Notes under the pieces: model-generated
Databases searched by the model: none
Told to the model about the DNA's origin: nothing
Seen by the model: the letters and a program-made list of their open reading frames with translations, nothing else
Program-made: the position numbers and the translations under genes
Shown: piece after piece, positions 1-6,578 of the stretch
Layout of the letters: each line of letters begins with the position of its first letter
How positions within the stretch are numbered: position 1 is the stretch's first letter
NCBI GenBank assembly: GCA_964631295.1
Contig: CAZVXI010000169.1
Coordinates: 1 to 6,723 of the forward strand
Reading direction: 5' to 3'
Origin: CAZVXI01 sp964631295
Lineage (GTDB): Bacteria > Planctomycetota > Phycisphaerae > Phycisphaerales > SM1A02
Length of the DNA stretch: 6,723 nt

Positions 1-453
1 CATGTTCACATGATCGTTCGGATGCACGCCGCCATCGGCTTTGGTCGTGGCGCTTCGTCCGAGCTTCTGATTCGCGAGCGCTGCGATCACCTCGTTGGCA
101 TTCATGTTGGTGCTGGTGCCGCTGCCCGTCTGGTACACATCAACCGGAAAGTGACGATCATGCTTGCCTTGCGCGACTTCATCCGCTGCCGCAATAATCG
201 CATCGGCCAGTTGCGGGGGGAGCTTGCCAAGGTCTTTGTTGGCCTGTGCGCATGCGGCTTTGAGATGGCCGAAAGCGTGAATCACCGCTGGCGGCAGGGG
301 GCGATTGGCGATGGGGAAGTTCTCGACCGCGCGGGCGGTGCTGGCGCCGTACAGCGCATCAGCCGGGACAGGCATCTCGCCCATCGAGTCGCGCTCGGTT
401 CGCATCCTCTGAGTGTCGCCCGCCGGGCCCGATGAGGTGGTTGCAGTGGTCAT
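1..453 (-). CDS. fumC: Class II fumarate hydratase, N-terminal part (cut by window edge)
   Basis: Catalyses reversible hydration of fumarate to L-malate in the TCA cycle; cytoplasmic, homotetrameric in the family. Translating the minus strand from the ATG at 453-451 gives 151 codons open to base 1, about one third of the usual ~460 residues, so the C-terminal two thirds lie outside the window. Family landmarks are clear: RTERDSMGEMPVPADALYGA near residues 18-37, then RAVENFP, then QTGSGTSTNMNANEVIA at about 104-118 (the substrate-site GSGTSxNMN loop), and HPNDHVN just before the edge (the HPND segment of the second, 'B' site). The VxxTGSGT form and the HPND context favour fumarase over aspartase, which shares the fold. 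The catalytic SS loop of the C-terminal part cannot be seen. No good ribosome binding site precedes the ATG; an in-frame ATG 16 codons later (405-403), just before RTERDSMGE, is an alternative start. Divergent from the zinc-ribbon gene, with 67 bases between them. Confidence 0.93.
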   Translation of the reverse strand, partial: MTTATTSSGPAGDTQRMRTERDSMGEMPVPADALYGASTARAVENFPIANRPLPPAVIHAFGHLKAACAQANKDLGKLPPQLADAIIAAADEVAQGKHDRHFPVDVYQTGSGTSTNMNANEVIAALANQKLGRSATTKADGGVHPNDHVNM

Positions 454-520
454 GTGTGAACGGTATCCGGCCAGCGGTCCGTGGCAACTGTCGCGATGAC
501 ATCGAGTAGGATGTTCTGCG

Positions 521-1483
521 ATGTCGACCGCCTTACCCAGCACATCCGGCAACACAAACGATGCAGACGCATCGCAGATGCGGCCGGCTGTCTGCCCGCG
601 TTGCCGATACGACCTCTCGGGCACGACACGCCAGTGGACCGACCGCTGCCCACTCGAAGGCCAGTGCAACGAGTGTGGCCTCGAGTTTGACTGGCGGCAG
701 GTGTACATTCTCACCGAACACCCATGGTTGTTCGAGTACCACTGGCGACAGCGGCCGGCCACGCGACTGGTGCGCACGATCTGGCGATCGCTTCGGCCAT
801 GGAGTTTCTGGCGCGATGTGAAGATGAGCGACCCGATCTACCTGAAGCCGGCTGCCGTTGTGTGGCTTCTGTGCCTCGTGATCGGCCTGTTCGCGGGACT
901 CGCCGCAATCGTATCGAGTCGGCACGCGATGTTTTCAGGCTGGGGGGGTGGCAATCGGGCGTCGACCTGGGCGTACTGGGAGCCGTTGATCGTCGAGGCG
1001 GCACAGGATGCGCCGACGATCGTGTGGATGCGCGTTTCCGGTGCGTTGTTCACGCTTGTCGGCATGCCGATTGTGTTTGCCTTGTTGCCTGCGACGCTCC
1101 GCCGAGGACGCGTGCGCCCCGCCCACCTCCTGCGAATCTGGATGTATTCACTGTCTTTCCTCACGGTGCTGGCGATCATCTGGCTTGCAATGGAGGCCGT
1201 GTGTGACTGGCTCGGTCTGCAGCGCGTGCAGGACATCATCGACCCGTGGCGATGGTACCGATCGACATGGAGCCGACCCGGCGAGCCGTTTCTGCATGCG
1301 TTTGTACCCGGTGCGGTCGTCGCTGCCGTGTCCACTGTATGGATGGTGTGTTTCTGGTACTGGGCCGTGAAGCGATATCTCAAGCTGCCGCACGCAGCGG
1401 GCATTTGCCTGTTGCTGGGGGTCATTGTGTTCTGCATCGCGATTTTTGTAGAGATGCCGAAGTGGTGGACGGGCTCATCCTGA
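521..1483 (+). CDS. Zinc-ribbon membrane protein of unknown function
   Basis: Function not known. The 320-residue product has two parts. Residues 25-53 form a zinc-ribbon-like knuckle with C25-x2-C28 and C49-x2-C52 as likely metal ligands, an extra C43, and the surrounding text CPRCRYDLSG ... CNECGLEF. After a Trp/Arg-rich linker (about 58-105) come five likely membrane helices: about 110-131, 172-193, 208-230, 258-285 and 292-312. A short basic loop with RPAHLLRI joins the second and third. There is no signal peptide, so the ribbon is probably cytoplasmic and the helices anchor it. Similar ribbon-plus-helices proteins are, as I recall, common and multi-copy in Phycisphaerae; this is recognition from memory. 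Start ATG 521 is preceded by a weak AGTAGG at 505-510; the 19 residues before the ribbon are low in structure, so a later start (M20) cannot be excluded. Divergent from fumC and convergent to the sirtuin gene, 89 bases away. A zinc-binding sensor or membrane adaptor role would be inference only. Confidence 0.85.
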   Translation: MSTALPSTSGNTNDADASQMRPAVCPRCRYDLSGTTRQWTDRCPLEGQCNECGLEFDWRQVYILTEHPWLFEYHWRQRPATRLVRTIWRSLRPWSFWRDVKMSDPIYLKPAAVVWLLCLVIGLFAGLAAIVSSRHAMFSGWGGGNRASTWAYWEPLIVEAAQDAPTIVWMRVSGALFTLVGMPIVFALLPATLRRGRVRPAHLLRIWMYSLSFLTVLAIIWLAMEAVCDWLGLQRVQDIIDPWRWYRSTWSRPGEPFLHAFVPGAVVAAVSTVWMVCFWYWAVKRYLKLPHAAGICLLLGVIVFCIAIFVEMPKWWTGSS

Positions 1484-1572
1484 CACAAGCTGTGCTGTCG
1501 TCATCCCTTCGGACGCTCGGGTTCCACCACCGGCCCTTGTCATCCGTTGTCAGAGAATGCTTTTTTCAGGAC

Positions 1573-2322
1573 TTACGCTCTCTCGGCACCGCGCTTACTG
1601 AACAGCTTCGGCACGATGTCGCCGGCATTGCCGAGCACTTCGACGTCCGCGAGATGGCTCGCTTCGCTCGCCTGCGTGTTGACGATGATGATCGATGCGC
1701 CCGCCTGCTTCGCGAGCGAGATGAGCCCGGCTGCGGGATAGACAGCAGCGCTCGTTCCGACCACGAGCAGGACATCGCACATACGGCATGCCTCGTCCGC
1801 ACGCGCCCATGCCTCTCCGGGCAGGGATTCGCCGAACCAGACCACAGCCGGGCGCATGTACGAACCCGGGCTGACGGGACTCTCGCGCAGCCCCGGCGGG
1901 TTGCCGAGGTCGACATCTTCCACATAGTCGATCCGCGCGTGACAGCGGTCCTTCGCGATCGTCCCATGCAACTGGATCACATCGCGCGCACCAGCGCGGT
2001 GCAGGAGGTCATCAACATTCTGCGTGACGTGCACCATATCGGCTTGTTGCGCCAGTGCAATGTGAGCCGGGTTTGGATGTGATGCTGCAATCTGTCGGCG
2101 ACGGTGTGCGTACCAGTCCATCACGAGGTTCGGATCTTCGGCAAAACCCTGGGGGGAAGCGAGCTTCATCGGATCGAGCTTCGTCCACAATCCGTCGGTC
2201 TGCGCGTCGCGGAAGGTCGACACGCCAGACTCAGCACTGAGCCCCGCTCCGGAGAATGAGGCGATCGCGCCTGCTCGCATGAGTATGTCGCGCGCTGACT
2301 GCAGCGATTGATCGATCGTCAT
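1573..2322 (-). CDS. SIR2-family NAD-dependent protein deacylase (sirtuin)
   Basis: Removes acyl groups from lysine side chains using NAD+, releasing nicotinamide and O-acyl-ADP-ribose; cytoplasmic. The 249-residue length matches bacterial CobB/SIR2 proteins. Visible landmarks: GAGLSAESG at 25-33 (NAD-binding loop), TFRD 36-39, TQNVDDLLHRAG at 100-111, the catalytic His in LHG (H119), RPAVVWFGESLP at 157-168, and VGTSAAVYPAAG at 188-199. Y71 and R74 (WYAHR) sit where Y-x-x-R in E. coli CobB and SIRT5 contacts the carboxylate of succinyl- or malonyl-lysine, so desuccinylase or demalonylase activity is likely besides deacetylation (inference from family). Odd point: the zinc module between H119 and R157 keeps only C127; the partner cysteines of the usual C-x2-C ... 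C-x2-C set are replaced. The start ATG lies 18 bases after the stop of the HEAT-repeat gene upstream on the same strand, with no clear ribosome binding site, so the two are likely one transcript. Symbol left empty because orthology to cobB is not shown. Confidence 0.93.
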   Translation of the reverse strand: MTIDQSLQSARDILMRAGAIASFSGAGLSAESGVSTFRDAQTDGLWTKLDPMKLASPQGFAEDPNLVMDWYAHRRRQIAASHPNPAHIALAQQADMVHVTQNVDDLLHRAGARDVIQLHGTIAKDRCHARIDYVEDVDLGNPPGLRESPVSPGSYMRPAVVWFGESLPGEAWARADEACRMCDVLLVVGTSAAVYPAAGLISLAKQAGASIIIVNTQASEASHLADVEVLGNAGDIVPKLFSKRGAERA

Positions 2323-2340
2323 CGCTGGCGATGGTAGCGG

Positions 2341-4608
2341 TCAGCCGCCGACGGTGTTGCCGGTTGTCGGCAGTTGCCCGGACTCATCGCCCACATTCCC
2401 GCCGGCAAGCGCGTTGTTGATGCCGCCAAGCGTGGAAAGCTGGGCCTCGGTGAGGGAGTCCGAGAAGCGGGTCATGATGTCGGCATGCAGCTTCTTCGCA
2501 AGATCGATCGCGTCCGGATTGGCTGCGAGCAACTGCAACTCTGCAATCCACGCCTCGGCGCTCTTGCCGGTCGCGGCTGCGGCGTCAAATGCACCACTGC
2601 GAACCGCAGCGAAGAACCGCAGGTCGGTCAGTTCCGCACTGGACTGCACGCTCCCGTTGAGTTGCGTGAGCAGTTGATGAGCGCGGGCAGCCGCGTTGTT
2701 AGATACCAGCAGGCTGGCCAGCCGGACAATGAGCGTCGCTCTTGCGTCGGCAGCAAGTGTCTCTGCTGGTTTTTCGACGCCGCGTTCGAGCACACGGATG
2801 CGCACCTGTGCCGGCAGTGGAGTGATCGTCTGCAGGATGTCATCTGCTTCGAGCAGGCTGGATGCGGGCAGTTTGGCTGCGAGATTGGCAAGTCCATCAT
2901 GCCAGACAGTCGGCGGGACGCCATCGGGCACGCTCATGCCTGCGAGAACTCGGAAGTTCGGCAGATCGCCCGGCCCAGACACAACGACATGAACTGCATG
3001 CGGGAAGATTGCACTGTCCTGGGAACGTTGCAGCAATGGCTGGCGGATGCCACGATGAGCGAGTGAAAGCGCCACCGCGCTGCGAACGGCAGCATCATCG
3101 CTGTCGAGGAGTGTGACCGCCTCGTTTATGCGATCTTCGGGCAGCAGCCGCGCCCACAACTGCGTGAGTCGGACGTGTGAAGCGTCATCGTCGGTTGTGT
3201 TGCGCAGTTGTTCCAGTTGGCCGCGCAGCGTCGCGATGATTTCTGCGTGGTCCGTGATAACTTCACGATGGGTTGCGATCACGCTCCAGAGGCCGTCAAG
3301 CGCCGACTGTCTGACTGCTGGATCGTCCAGGGCATGCATGAGACCTTTGAGCGTGTTCGGCGTCTGGCGGCGAGCGAGGACATCAACCATCGCCCGTATC
3401 GTGGCCGTGTTCGGCTCATTGGCAATGCGCGCGTTGATCTCATCAACAAGCGTCGGCACATTCATCTGGTCGAGAAGCGCAACGACGCGCGTCCGAACCT
3501 GAGCAGACTCGTCGTCGAGCCTTTCGATCAGCGCCTGCTGGAACTGTGGTGGGAGTGTGACAGCGTCGCGCAGGAGAATGGCAACGCGATCGATCGCGAT
3601 CATACGAATACCAGGCAGGGCATCATCGAGCAGCGCGGGAATGCGCTCAAGTTGGCCCTCGGTTGTCGGGATGCTGCGCAGGTTCTCGCGATAAGCTTCG
3701 ATAAGCCGCTGTTCGACTGACTGGCGATATTGCTGATGCTCGGCAACTTGTGTTTGCAGGTCCGAGATCTGATTCGACAGGTTGTCCAGCAGCATCTCAA
3801 GCCACTGCTCGGCCGGCATCTCCTTGACAGATCGCCACCAGTCCCGCCAGGCTTTGCGATCCTTCCCCAAAGAAAGGCCGGTCATGCGTGTGAGCGCCTG
3901 ACAACTTGCCGCAAAGACCTCCGGTGACGCCTGCGTGCTGCCATCACCTGGTGAGACGAGTTCCATCAGTTCCAGAGCTGCGGCGCGCGAGCGAAACTCG
4001 CTGAGCGCAAAGATCGCACCGAGACGTTCGGCGACGGGCAGCGACTCATCGCGCGCGATGCTTGCGACGGGAGTGATCGCCGGCGACCCGATTTGGGCAA
4101 TCGCCTGCGAGAGTGACGCGAGTACAGGGGCCGGACATGTACGCAGGGCAGCGATCATGTCGTCTTGCAGGTTCCGTACGGGACGCCTTGCATCGAGAAT
4201 GGCCTGGATTGCCGCCGACATGATCGTCGGCTCTTCGCTCGCGAGCGCTTGTCGCAAGACAGCGAACGCCGGTTCGACGCCCATCGCGAGCAGTTGCCGA
4301 GCAGCGCCGACGCGGGTCGAGCGGGCGATGTCGGCTGAGGGGTTGAGCAGGATCGGCCCGGCAAGCTCGATTTGTTGTCGCTGTTCTTCGGTGAGGTCGT
4401 CCGAGCCAGCATTGTCGTTCGTCGGGGGTGTGGCGTCTTGCCCAGACCCCGCGCTCAGCGCACTTGTTACAATCGGACCCCACAAGTGCTGCGACTGGCT
4501 CTTCGCGGTCGCGGTCGCCGTCGCCGTTGCCGCGGCCGTGAGCAGTGCAAGAACACCAGCGACCAGCATCGGGGAAGTGAAGGTCAGGTTGCTTGCGGAT
4601 CGCTTCAT
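2341..4608 (-). CDS. Exported HEAT-repeat protein of unknown function
   Basis: A 755-residue protein, probably exported, built of paired helices; a scaffold or protein-binding role is inferred from the repeats, and no enzyme motif is visible. Start chosen at ATG 4608-4606 because the product then begins with a signal peptide: MKR, a hydrophobic stretch at about 14-27 (MLVAGVLALLTAAA) and an Ala-Thr dipeptide run to A35, with probable cleavage around 31-36. A TTG start 16 codons upstream (4656) would also read but places residues before the signal. Residues 37-70 are a polar Ser/Thr/Asn/Asp linker. HEAT-like helix pairs cover about 95-235, followed by TRMTGLSLGKDRKAW and W254-x2-W257-W258, a motif I associate with planctomycete HEAT proteins. 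A likely coiled coil rich in Gln, Leu and Glu spans about 273-309. A second HEAT block at about 320-520 has repeats such as LIERLDDESAQVRTRVVALLDQM (wording shortened: D-x-VR core). The C-terminal 200 residues are mostly helical, ending in a Gly/Asn/Thr tail. No ribosome binding site is obvious. Lies upstream of the sirtuin gene and divergent from the TPR gene. Confidence 0.85.
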   Translation of the reverse strand: MKRSASNLTFTSPMLVAGVLALLTAAATATATATAKSQSQHLWGPIVTSALSAGSGQDATPPTNDNAGSDDLTEEQRQQIELAGPILLNPSADIARSTRVGAARQLLAMGVEPAFAVLRQALASEEPTIMSAAIQAILDARRPVRNLQDDMIAALRTCPAPVLASLSQAIAQIGSPAITPVASIARDESLPVAERLGAIFALSEFRSRAAALELMELVSPGDGSTQASPEVFAASCQALTRMTGLSLGKDRKAWRDWWRSVKEMPAEQWLEMLLDNLSNQISDLQTQVAEHQQYRQSVEQRLIEAYRENLRSIPTTEGQLERIPALLDDALPGIRMIAIDRVAILLRDAVTLPPQFQQALIERLDDESAQVRTRVVALLDQMNVPTLVDEINARIANEPNTATIRAMVDVLARRQTPNTLKGLMHALDDPAVRQSALDGLWSVIATHREVITDHAEIIATLRGQLEQLRNTTDDDASHVRLTQLWARLLPEDRINEAVTLLDSDDAAVRSAVALSLAHRGIRQPLLQRSQDSAIFPHAVHVVVSGPGDLPNFRVLAGMSVPDGVPPTVWHDGLANLAAKLPASSLLEADDILQTITPLPAQVRIRVLERGVEKPAETLAADARATLIVRLASLLVSNNAAARAHQLLTQLNGSVQSSAELTDLRFFAAVRSGAFDAAAATGKSAEAWIAELQLLAANPDAIDLAKKLHADIMTRFSDSLTEAQLSTLGGINNALAGGNVGDESGQLPTTGNTVGG
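4505..4535 (-). repeat. Degenerate hexanucleotide repeat coding an Ala-Thr run
   Basis: Five near-copies of a six-base unit lie head to tail on the plus strand (gcggtc, gcggtc, gccgtc, gccgtt, gccgcg). Read on the minus strand they encode alternating Ala and Thr (residues 25-35 of the HEAT protein: three Ala, then four Thr-Ala pairs) at the end of the signal peptide. The unit is two codons long, so gain or loss of a copy keeps the reading frame and would only lengthen or shorten the segment just before the likely cleavage site. Confidence 0.75.
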
Positions 4609-4809
4609 GGGGCTGCGAGGGACATCGACCGACGCCGGGCCGATCGTTCTGGGCAAGAAAACAGCAAAATTGGGCGCACTCGCCCGCCGATTCGGTGAGC
4701 CGACTCCTATCGTATCGGATAAACTGGTCGTGGTCGTCAGCGAATCCGCAATGAGCGGAACCTGACGGAAAAGCGCGACGGCTCTGCTGATCTGGACACG
4801 GCTGGGACC
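4609..4809. promoter_or_regulatory. Divergent intergenic region between HEAT and TPR genes
   Basis: The 201 bases between the two divergent starts must hold both promoters, but no convincing -35/-10 pair was found for either strand; TATCGGATAAACT near 4709-4725 and its complement are the only AT-richer, -10-like stretch in an otherwise GC-rich spacer. Two small perfect inverted repeats are present: GGGCG-CACT-CGCCC at 4672-4685, which on the minus strand is followed by AATTTT and lies in the presumed leader of the HEAT gene, and TCCGC-AATGA-GCGGA at 4745-4759. Either could be an operator or a weak RNA hairpin; both are short enough to occur by chance. Confidence 0.35.
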
Positions 4810-6264
4810 ATGAATCGTCCCGAAAAACGTCCGCGAAGTGGCGGTTTCATGAGCGACTGGATTGACGCAGAATCACATGCTGACCGGGCCTTCGAGATGT
4901 ACGAGCGCGGCCGCTGGGCCGAGGCCGAGGCTGAGCTGCGCAAAGCGATCGAACTGAACCCCGATCATGCGGAGTGGCACTTCAACCTTGCGCTCACGCA
5001 GGAGGCGGCTGGGCGGGATGCCGAAGCAGTGGCCACTTACCAGCGCGCAATCGCCCTCATGCCGATGGAAATCGAACCGTTGCTTGCCGGGGCGGCGGTT
5101 GCGAATCGACTTCAGCGACATGAGCAGGCCATCGAATGGCTGAGCGAGGCGATCAATCTCGATCCGAATGCCGAAAGTGCCTATGCACAGATGATGGATG
5201 CGCTGCTCGGGCTCGGCCGGCACGATGATGTAGAGACGACGCATTACCTTGCGCAGCACGCACTCGAGGAGCAGAGCGCCGCATGCCTCGCGATCATGGC
5301 CGACAGCCTGATGGAGCGCGGCGAACTCGGCAAGGCATCCTGGTGTCTTCGCGAAGCGATGCGGACTGATCCGAGCATGCCGCGTCTGCGCGCCCGACTC
5401 GGTGCCGTCTTCGCGGCGATGGGCAGCCCGGCCCGAGCCCAGCAGATGTTCCTGCGTGACCTGCGCGATGATCCGGGCAACATCGACACGCTGCTCGAAT
5501 ACGGCGAGTTGCTTCTGGACCTTGGTCGCCTGCCAGACGCTGCAGAAAAGTTCCGCCGCATCCTCGAGTTTGAACCTGCCAACGTGGATGCCCACGCCCG
5601 GCTTGGCCACATCGCACTGCGATCACAGCAGGTGGAGCAGGCTGCGGTCGAGTTTGATCTTGTCTACAAACTCGATCCGGAGTTTCCGCAGATTCGGCTG
5701 AATCTTGCAACGGCTCGGTTGGAGATGGGCAAGCATGAAGAAGCCCGTCGCTGTCTGCGCGAAGAACTGGAACGTCTCCGCATGGCCCGAGCGGAGCGAC
5801 AGACATTCCCCACAGACATGCAGCGTTTTGGCGACCTGCTGCTGCAAGCCGGCATGTACGAGGCGGCCGGCGTCATTATCGAGCAGGGCATCGACCGTGA
5901 AGGCGAATCGCCCGAAATGCTTCGAACACTCGCGCTGGCTCGCTATGCCTTGAATGATCGCGATGCGGGGACGGCTGCGAGTCGCCGTGCACTCCGTCTC
6001 GATCCGAAGTGTGTGCGGTCCATGCACAACCTCGCTCTCGCCGCGCTGCATGACAATCGCCTGCGGACGGCGGCAGGCTGGATTCACCGGGGGCTGGCGG
6101 TTGATCGGCACGATGAGGGACTGCGCCGTCTGCGGGCACGGCTCATCCTGCGTGCTTCGGGCCGATTTGCCATCGGCACACTTGCGCGACTCGTTTCGAC
6201 GTTTCGACGCGGCGGCGGGCGCGCGGTAGAAGAGCCCGCATCGCGCAGGCCCCGAGTCGGATGA
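4810..6264 (+). CDS. TPR-repeat protein
   Basis: A 484-residue protein made almost wholly of tetratricopeptide repeats, which form a helical superhelix that binds peptides or partner proteins; the partner is unknown. About twelve 34-residue units can be read end to end: roughly 22-54, 55-88, 89-122, 123-156, 157-191, 192-225, 226-259, 260-293, 294-337 (longer, with an insertion), 338-368, 369-402 and 403-436. The best units show the classic pattern, for example A-x3-Y-x-x-G-R-x-x-E-A-E-x2-L-R-K-A-I-x-L-N-P at 27-51 and G-x2-L-x-D-L-G-R-x-x-D-A at 232-244. The C-terminal tail (about 437-484) is basic, rich in Arg and Gly. There is no signal peptide or membrane helix, so it is likely cytoplasmic. 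Start: ATG 4810 follows a weak TGGGA; an in-frame ATG at 4849 (M14, just before SDWIDAESHADRA) is an equally good start and would drop a basic 13-residue leader. Divergent from the HEAT gene; converges on rpsR with an 11-base gap. Confidence 0.9.
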   Translation: MNRPEKRPRSGGFMSDWIDAESHADRAFEMYERGRWAEAEAELRKAIELNPDHAEWHFNLALTQEAAGRDAEAVATYQRAIALMPMEIEPLLAGAAVANRLQRHEQAIEWLSEAINLDPNAESAYAQMMDALLGLGRHDDVETTHYLAQHALEEQSAACLAIMADSLMERGELGKASWCLREAMRTDPSMPRLRARLGAVFAAMGSPARAQQMFLRDLRDDPGNIDTLLEYGELLLDLGRLPDAAEKFRRILEFEPANVDAHARLGHIALRSQQVEQAAVEFDLVYKLDPEFPQIRLNLATARLEMGKHEEARRCLREELERLRMARAERQTFPTDMQRFGDLLLQAGMYEAAGVIIEQGIDREGESPEMLRTLALARYALNDRDAGTAASRRALRLDPKCVRSMHNLALAALHDNRLRTAAGWIHRGLAVDRHDEGLRRLRARLILRASGRFAIGTLARLVSTFRRGGGRAVEEPASRRPRVG

Positions 6265-6275
6265 TTTCTGTCATC

Positions 6276-6515
6276 TCAGACAGTTGCGCTGGTGTAGGGC
6301 AGAAGTGCCATGAACCGGGCACGCTTGATGGCCTTGGCGACCATCCGCTGTTCTGACGCACTCGTGCCAAGTCGCTTGCGCGAATACATCTTGCCGTTCG
6401 GGGTCAGGCATCGGCGCAGTTCTTCTGATGCCTTGTAGTCCACATAGAATCCGCCGCGCGTGTCCGGCTTGCGGAAACCGGTCGGTCGACGTTGTTCACC
6501 ACCTGAGTAAGCCAT
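6276..6515 (-). CDS. rpsR: 30S ribosomal protein bS18
   Basis: Structural protein of the small ribosomal subunit platform, where it contacts bS6 and 16S rRNA. The 79-residue product has the usual bS18 length. Its core reads FYVDYKASEELRRCL at about 23-37, then GKMYSRKRLGTSASEQR and the family signature AIKRARFMALLPY near the C-terminus (about 62-74), with an uncharged STATV-like end. The start ATG at 6515-6513 is fixed by a strong GGAGG at 6525-6521 with a five-base spacer. The frame stays open upstream to another ATG at 6590, but those 25 residues have no counterpart in bS18 and no ribosome binding site as good. In many bacteria rpsR sits between rpsF/ssb and rplI; here the gene downstream is the unrelated TPR gene, facing it, so rplI does not follow directly. 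What lies upstream of the window is unknown. Confidence 0.96.
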   Translation of the reverse strand: MAYSGGEQRRPTGFRKPDTRGGFYVDYKASEELRRCLTPNGKMYSRKRLGTSASEQRMVAKAIKRARFMALLPYTSATV

Positions 6516-6520
6516 TGCAG

Positions 6521-6525
6521 CCTCC
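6521..6525 (-). promoter_or_regulatory. Ribosome binding site of rpsR
   Basis: GGAGG on the minus strand, five bases before the ATG at 6515. It is the only strong Shine-Dalgarno sequence in the window and decides the start of bS18 over the upstream in-frame ATG at 6590. Confidence 0.85.
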
Positions 6526-6546
6526 GTTTCGTCGCGGTTGCGAGTG

Positions 6547-6578
6547 AAAAACAAGCAGCCCCCGCGGAGTGCGGAGGC
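6547..6578 (-). terminator. Terminator-like hairpin in the rpsR leader
   Basis: On the minus strand GCCTCCGC (6578-6571), loop ACTCC, then GCGGGGGC (6565-6558) form an eight-pair stem with one T-G wobble, followed by TGCTTG and five T residues (6551-6547). This is the shape of a Rho-independent terminator, though the T run starts six bases after the stem. It lies 32 bases before the rpsR start, so it either ends an upstream transcript or acts as an attenuator within the rpsR leader. No promoter can be seen between it and rpsR, which favours attenuation or partial read-through. Confidence 0.5.

Noticed and set aside
942..948. Run of seven G residues inside the zinc-ribbon gene as a phase-variation or frameshift site.
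   Set aside because: The frame continues cleanly through it into further membrane helices; a single short G run at this GC content is not evidence of programmed slippage.
1484..1572. Possible terminator between the convergent zinc-ribbon and sirtuin genes (CACA-AGC-TGTG at about 1484-1494 and a six-T run at 1561-1566).
   Set aside because: The stem has four pairs with a three-base loop and is far from the T run, which has no stem before it; nothing convincing in these 89 bases.
1246..2082. A 278-codon plus-strand frame spanning the end of the zinc-ribbon gene and the sirtuin.
   Set aside because: It overlaps the membrane helices of one gene and the catalytic motifs of the other in the wrong frame or strand and has no recognisable features.
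2374..4765. Long open frames on the plus strand opposite the HEAT gene (about 230 codons at 2374-3066 and 276 codons at 3935-4765).
   Set aside because: The minus-strand product has a signal peptide, regular helical repeats and coherent composition; the opposite frames have no domain-like pattern and arise from high GC on the complementary strand.
4873..5610. A 245-codon open frame on the minus strand opposite the TPR gene.
   Set aside because: The plus strand encodes a dozen regular TPR units here; the reverse frame shows no recognisable motifs.
6268..6283. CTGTC-ATCTCA-GACAG hairpin across the junction of the convergent TPR and rpsR genes, as a two-way terminator.
   Set aside because: Only five pairs, and no T run follows on either strand.
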